From Janibacter sp. A1S7 (GTDB lineage Bacteria; Actinomycetota; Actinomycetes; Actinomycetales; Dermatophilaceae): a stretch of DNA of 64,000 nt. The DNA lies in NCBI RefSeq assembly GCF_037198315.1, contig NZ_CP144913.1, forward strand, positions 1,860,001 to 1,924,000, written 5' to 3'. Below the pieces are notes generated by a model. The model ran no database searches. It saw only the letters and a program-made list of their open reading frames with translations, and had not been told where the DNA came from. Below are positions 61,265 to 64,000 of this stretch, one piece after another. Position 1 is the first letter of the stretch; each line of letters opens with the position of its first letter. The position numbers and the translations under genes are program-made.

Positions 61265-61998
61265 CGGAGTGTCTCCACGCGCCGGGCTTCCTCGTCGGCG
61301 GCGTGCACCATCGCAAAGAACGCCCGCTCCAGGTCGACGCCATGCGGGTCCAGCTCGCCCACGATCGTGCCGTCATGGATGACGCTCACGCGGGCGGCTA
61401 TCCGAGCCACCTCGTCCAGGTGGTGACTGGAGACCAACGCGGCCGCTCCGGTGGCGACGCGCGCCAGTAGCAGTTCGCGCAGCAGCAGCACCCCGGCCGG
61501 GTCGAGGGTACTGGTGGGTTCGTCCAGGACGAGCAGCCGCGGTCCGTGCACGAGCGCGCTGCCCAGCCCGACGCGCTGGCGGTTGCCCTGCGAAAGCGTC
61601 GATGCACGGCGCTCTGCCCACTGCCCGAGCTCGAGGTCGGCCAGAACGCGGTCGGCGCGTGCCCCGGCCGCGGCAGCGGGCACGCCGTGTAACCGCGCCG
61701 CCGCCCAGAGGTTCTCCCGCACCGTCAGCTCGGGGTAGACGAAGGGCGTGTCGATCAGGTGTCCGACGCGGCCCCACCCCGCGTTGTCAAGGTGGGCAAC
61801 CTCGACACCATCGATGCGGACGACACCACCGTCAGGCCGGATCATTCCCAGGGCAGCGCGCATCAGGGTCGACTTCCCCGCCCCGTTGAAGCCGACCAGC
61901 GCGTGCACCTCGCCACGAGCGATGCTCAGGTCGACATCGTGCAGCACGGCAGTGTTGCCGTAGCGGTGGGCCAGGTGACGGATCTGCAGAGCGCTCAT
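61261..61998 (-). CDS. ABC transporter ATP-binding protein
   Basis: A 245-residue ATPase. Walker A GFNGAGKST, signature TLSQGNRQRVGL (with the SQG variant of the usual SGG), Walker B LLVLDEPTSTLDP and H-loop LVSSHHLDE are present. It drives the permease downstream and overlaps tetR upstream by 4 nt (61995-61998). Confidence 0.9.
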   Translation of the reverse strand: MSALQIRHLAHRYGNTAVLHDVDLSIARGEVHALVGFNGAGKSTLMRAALGMIRPDGGVVRIDGVEVAHLDNAGWGRVGHLIDTPFVYPELTVRENLWAAARLHGVPAAAAGARADRVLADLELGQWAERRASTLSQGNRQRVGLGSALVHGPRLLVLDEPTSTLDPAGVLLLRELLLARVATGAAALVSSHHLDEVARIAARVSVIHDGTIVGELDPHGVDLERAFFAMVHAADEEARRVETLR

Positions 61999-62567
61999 CG
62001 CATCGCCGTCCCGTCGAGCACGCCGAGTGCGGCGCCCAGCCGACTCGACATCGGTTCGTTCGAGTCACTGAGGCACCACTCATGCAGGGCGACGGTGAGC
62101 GCGGCCAGCGCAGCCGCCGAGGCGACGCGGGCCTCGAACAGGCTGACACCGTCCGCCACCAGGACCTCGGCGATCTCCCCCTGGGTGACTTCGGTCGCTG
62201 CGTACGTCCCGGCTCGAAGCGCCGGGTGCCCTGCAGCGATCCGGACCCGGAGCCGAACCTCCTCCTGATCTGGCAGGTCAACGTGGGTGAGCGCGACACG
62301 GAGCCCCGCGCACACCCGCGCCAAGGGCTCGAGTTCGGTCGATGCGGCGGCTACAGCAGCCGCAATGGCCGGATCAAAGCCGTCCTCCAGCACGACCGCA
62401 TCCTTCGTTGGGAAGTACCGGAAGAACGTCATGTGACTCACGCCGGCCACTCGCGCGATCTGCTCGACGGTCGTCGCGTCGTACCCCTGCTCGGAGAACA
62501 GCCTCAGTGCCGTCGCCTGCAGCAGCGCACGTGTACGTGCCGTCCTGCTGGTACCGGTGACAGTCAT
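61995..62567 (-). CDS. TetR-family transcriptional repressor
   Basis: A 190-residue regulator. The N-terminal helix-turn-helix is in AAVEQIARVAGVSHMTFFRYFPTKDAV, here TTVEQIARVAGVSHMTFF at residues 32-49. The C-terminal ligand domain is variable and cannot be assigned. The ATG at 62567 lies 7 nt after TAACAT, and a perfect palindrome overlaps that box. It probably represses its own TetR-ABC operon and perhaps the divergent SRPBCC gene. Confidence 0.9.
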   Translation of the reverse strand: MTVTGTSRTARTRALLQATALRLFSEQGYDATTVEQIARVAGVSHMTFFRYFPTKDAVVLEDGFDPAIAAAVAAASTELEPLARVCAGLRVALTHVDLPDQEEVRLRVRIAAGHPALRAGTYAATEVTQGEIAEVLVADGVSLFEARVASAAALAALTVALHEWCLSDSNEPMSSRLGAALGVLDGTAMR

Positions 62568-62574
62568 GCCGTTT

Positions 62575-62591
62575 ATGTTAGTTGCTAACAT
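62575..62591 (-). promoter_or_regulatory. TetR operator overlapping a leaderless -10 box
   Basis: ATGTTAG-TTG-CTAACAT is a perfect 7-bp inverted repeat. On the minus strand its downstream half holds TAACAT (62575-62580), a TAnnnT box 7 nt before the tetR ATG. A TetR dimer bound here would block polymerase. TTGTGC lies 18 nt upstream as a weak -35 box. Confidence 0.7.
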
Positions 62592-62762
62592 TAGCGCAGC
62601 ACAACACCCAGCAGTGACGACCTCCTGGACAACCACGACGGCCCCGCAGACGAACCACCACCGGTCACCGATCTCCTGGCGGGAGGGTGCCGGTCAGACA
62701 GACGATGAGTTCGAGCGCCCTCGCTGGTCTACTGACTATCGACGGCGGACACGAGGGAGTGG

Positions 62763-63212
62763 ATGAGGATGGATGCAGTACACGAGACCCTGCACTTCAC
62801 GCAGGAGATCGACGCACCAATCGATACGGTGTGGGCGGCCTACGCTGACGTCGACAGTCGCCGCGAATGGTCCGTGCCCGCAGGTGAAGAGATCGTCTAC
62901 GATCTTGCCGACTTCACGACGGGGGGTGAAGACATCTACCGATGCGGTCCACCGGACGACCTGTCCAACCTCGGTGCGCATCGCTACCACCTGATCGACG
63001 CTCCCCACCGCCTGATCTACAGCGACGCGGTCCAACGAGACGGAGAACTGATGGCCGTGGCGCTGCTGACGTGGGAGCTCGAAGCGACCGAGGCCGGCAC
63101 CCGGATCACGGTGGTTGACCAAGTCACCTCGCTCGTGGGACAAGGCATGGTCGAGGGACACCACAATGGGCACACCAAAACGCTCGCTCAACTCGCTAAC
63201 TGGCTGAGTTGA
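62763..63212 (+). CDS. SRPBCC-family (AHSA1-like) protein
   Basis: A 149-residue START/Bet v1-like protein. It begins with FTQEIDAPIDTVWAAYADVDSRREW, the typical first strand and helix (residues 12-36), and has LIDAPHRLIYSDAV and GQGMVEGHHNGHTKTL near the end, close to the AHSA1 helical end. The ATG at 62763 and another at 62769 are both possible. Ligand and role are unknown. It is divergent from tetR, with 195 nt between. Confidence 0.8.
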   Translation: MRMDAVHETLHFTQEIDAPIDTVWAAYADVDSRREWSVPAGEEIVYDLADFTTGGEDIYRCGPPDDLSNLGAHRYHLIDAPHRLIYSDAVQRDGELMAVALLTWELEATEAGTRITVVDQVTSLVGQGMVEGHHNGHTKTLAQLANWLS

Positions 63213-63314
63213 ACCAGCCCATCCCTCAAACAACCGAGTCTTTGCTCGCCGCGTGACGATCGGTGAGCGGTCACCGCTCCCCGAGCGGTGCCGCCGCCAG
63301 TGAAGAATGAGTCC

Positions 63315-63908
63315 ATGACCGCATCCCGGGTTGCAGCCGTCAGCAGAGACGAGTTTCATCGATTCAGCAAGGAGCCTGCCGAGTCGATCACTCTCGTGGC
63401 CGGACTCGGTGTGCTCGGCGACGCCCATGCCGGGACGCTGGTGCAGCATCGGTCGCGTGTGCGTCGTGACCCCAACCAGCCGAACCTGCGCCAGGTTCAT
63501 CTGCTTCACCGCGAGGTGTTCGATGAGGCCCGAGGCCTGGGCTACGAGCTGGCCCCTGGTGATCTCGGCGAGAACGTCCTCACGGAGCATCTTGACCTGC
63601 TTGGACTGCCGACCGGAGCTCTGCTCGATCTCGGCGGGCCGGTGGTGCGACTGACGGGCCTACGCAATCCCTGCGCGCAGATCAACGACTTTCGTACCGG
63701 CTTGCTCAAGGTGGTGCTGTCCCGTGCAGACGGCACGCCAACCGACGAGCCGCCCCCGTCGACCGCCTCACTGACGTCCGCGACCCCTCCGGTCATTCGC
63801 AAGGCGGGGGTCATGGCGGTGGTTGAACGAGGTGGGACCGTCTGGCCGGAGACCCCGATCACCGTGACTCTGCCTGACGCACCCCGCGTCCCCCTCGGCC
63901 CCGTCTAG
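63315..63908 (+). CDS. MOSC-domain protein
   Basis: A 197-residue protein of the molybdenum-cofactor sulfurase C-terminal (MOSC) family. The conserved cysteine is in LTGLRNPCAQINDF; the basic residues are in VVRLTGLR, and GELAPGDLGENV appears as ELAPGDLGENVLTEHLD. Stand-alone MOSC proteins, such as YiiM, are thought to bind sulfur or molybdopterin-linked substrates. The ATG at 63315 matches family starts. It ends 92 nt before the window edge, which holds no clear gene. Confidence 0.87.
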   Translation: MTASRVAAVSRDEFHRFSKEPAESITLVAGLGVLGDAHAGTLVQHRSRVRRDPNQPNLRQVHLLHREVFDEARGLGYELAPGDLGENVLTEHLDLLGLPTGALLDLGGPVVRLTGLRNPCAQINDFRTGLLKVVLSRADGTPTDEPPPSTASLTSATPPVIRKAGVMAVVERGGTVWPETPITVTLPDAPRVPLGPV

Positions 63909-64000
63909 CAGTCCGACCACTCTTCAAGCACATCAGGGACCCCGAGGGAGGATCGCGCATCGGCACGTTCTGCGTGACCGTCGCCGCACGGGGATGGCGA

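Noticed and set aside
62736..63590. A 284-codon minus-strand frame across the SRPBCC gene and the start of the MOSC gene
   Set aside because: No family features; both plus-strand genes have clear domain motifs.
63909..64000. Possible start or end of another gene at the right edge
   Set aside because: One frame reads FKHIRDPEGGSRIGTF, but 92 nt without a start or stop context is too little to call.

Overview
The window is about 64 kb of high-GC DNA (roughly 70 percent by eye) from an actinobacterium, most likely a Micrococcales member near Intrasporangiaceae or Dermacoccaceae (Janibacter-like). This rests on gene order (hisI-trpE-trpCBA-lgt; pyrR-pyrBC-carAB-pyrKDF-mihF-gmk-rpoZ-coaBC-metK-priA-fmt-rsmB-rpe; alaS-ruvX-mltG-aroECKB-efp-nusB), on actinobacterial marker families (mihF, the tryptophan-associated membrane protein, a TIGR03085-type protein, a PriA without helicase motifs), and on frequent GTG starts with TAnnnT -10 boxes placed 6-8 nt before them. 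No rRNA, tRNA, insertion sequence, phage gene or CRISPR array was seen.

Layout. 1-8000: 5' end of gltB, then lgt, a DsbA-like protein, a DoxX/MauE-like protein and trpA-trpB-trpC-trp membrane protein-trpE-hisI, all on the minus strand and joined by 4-nt overlaps. 8000-14300: a mixed stretch with a TIGR03085 protein, hisF, a small P-loop kinase and a CPA2-type antiporter, then hisE-hisG-PH protein, a PnuC/RibM-like transporter and rpe. 14300-36500: a long minus-strand housekeeping array (rsmB, fmt, priA, metK, coaBC, rpoZ, gmk, mihF, the complete UMP pathway pyrF-pyrD-pyrK-carB-carA-pyrC-pyrB-pyrR, a GNAT-Nudix fusion, an AI-2E family transporter, nusB, efp). The pyr operon opens with a clear PyrR-binding hairpin in front of pyrR. 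36500-41950: a cassette placed between efp and aroB, holding an FMN/Fe-S glutamate-synthase-like protein, an ABC-2 transporter and a divergent histidine kinase/response regulator pair. 41950-51700: aroB-aroK-aroC-aroE-mltG-ruvX-alaS-rarA. 51700-58400: a plus-strand MMPL-GNAT-FUSC operon and a BCCT osmolyte transporter. 58500-64000: accessory genes, namely a Nudix protein, the wreck of an RCC1-repeat gene, a methyltransferase, a TetR-ABC-permease operon with its own operator, an SRPBCC protein and a MOSC protein.

Together the core genes supply tryptophan, histidine (in part), chorismate, pyrimidine, SAM and CoA synthesis, translation initiation and elongation factors, and lipoprotein lipidation. 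I found no convincing wholly new system. The most useful observations are the PyrR leader, a candidate leaderless leader ORF in front of alaS, a 9-base word (CGAAGGGGG) present 21 times by hand count where about two are expected, stop codons that double as -10 boxes, the PnuC/RibM-like gene where riboflavin genes usually lie, and paired palindromes upstream of gltB.
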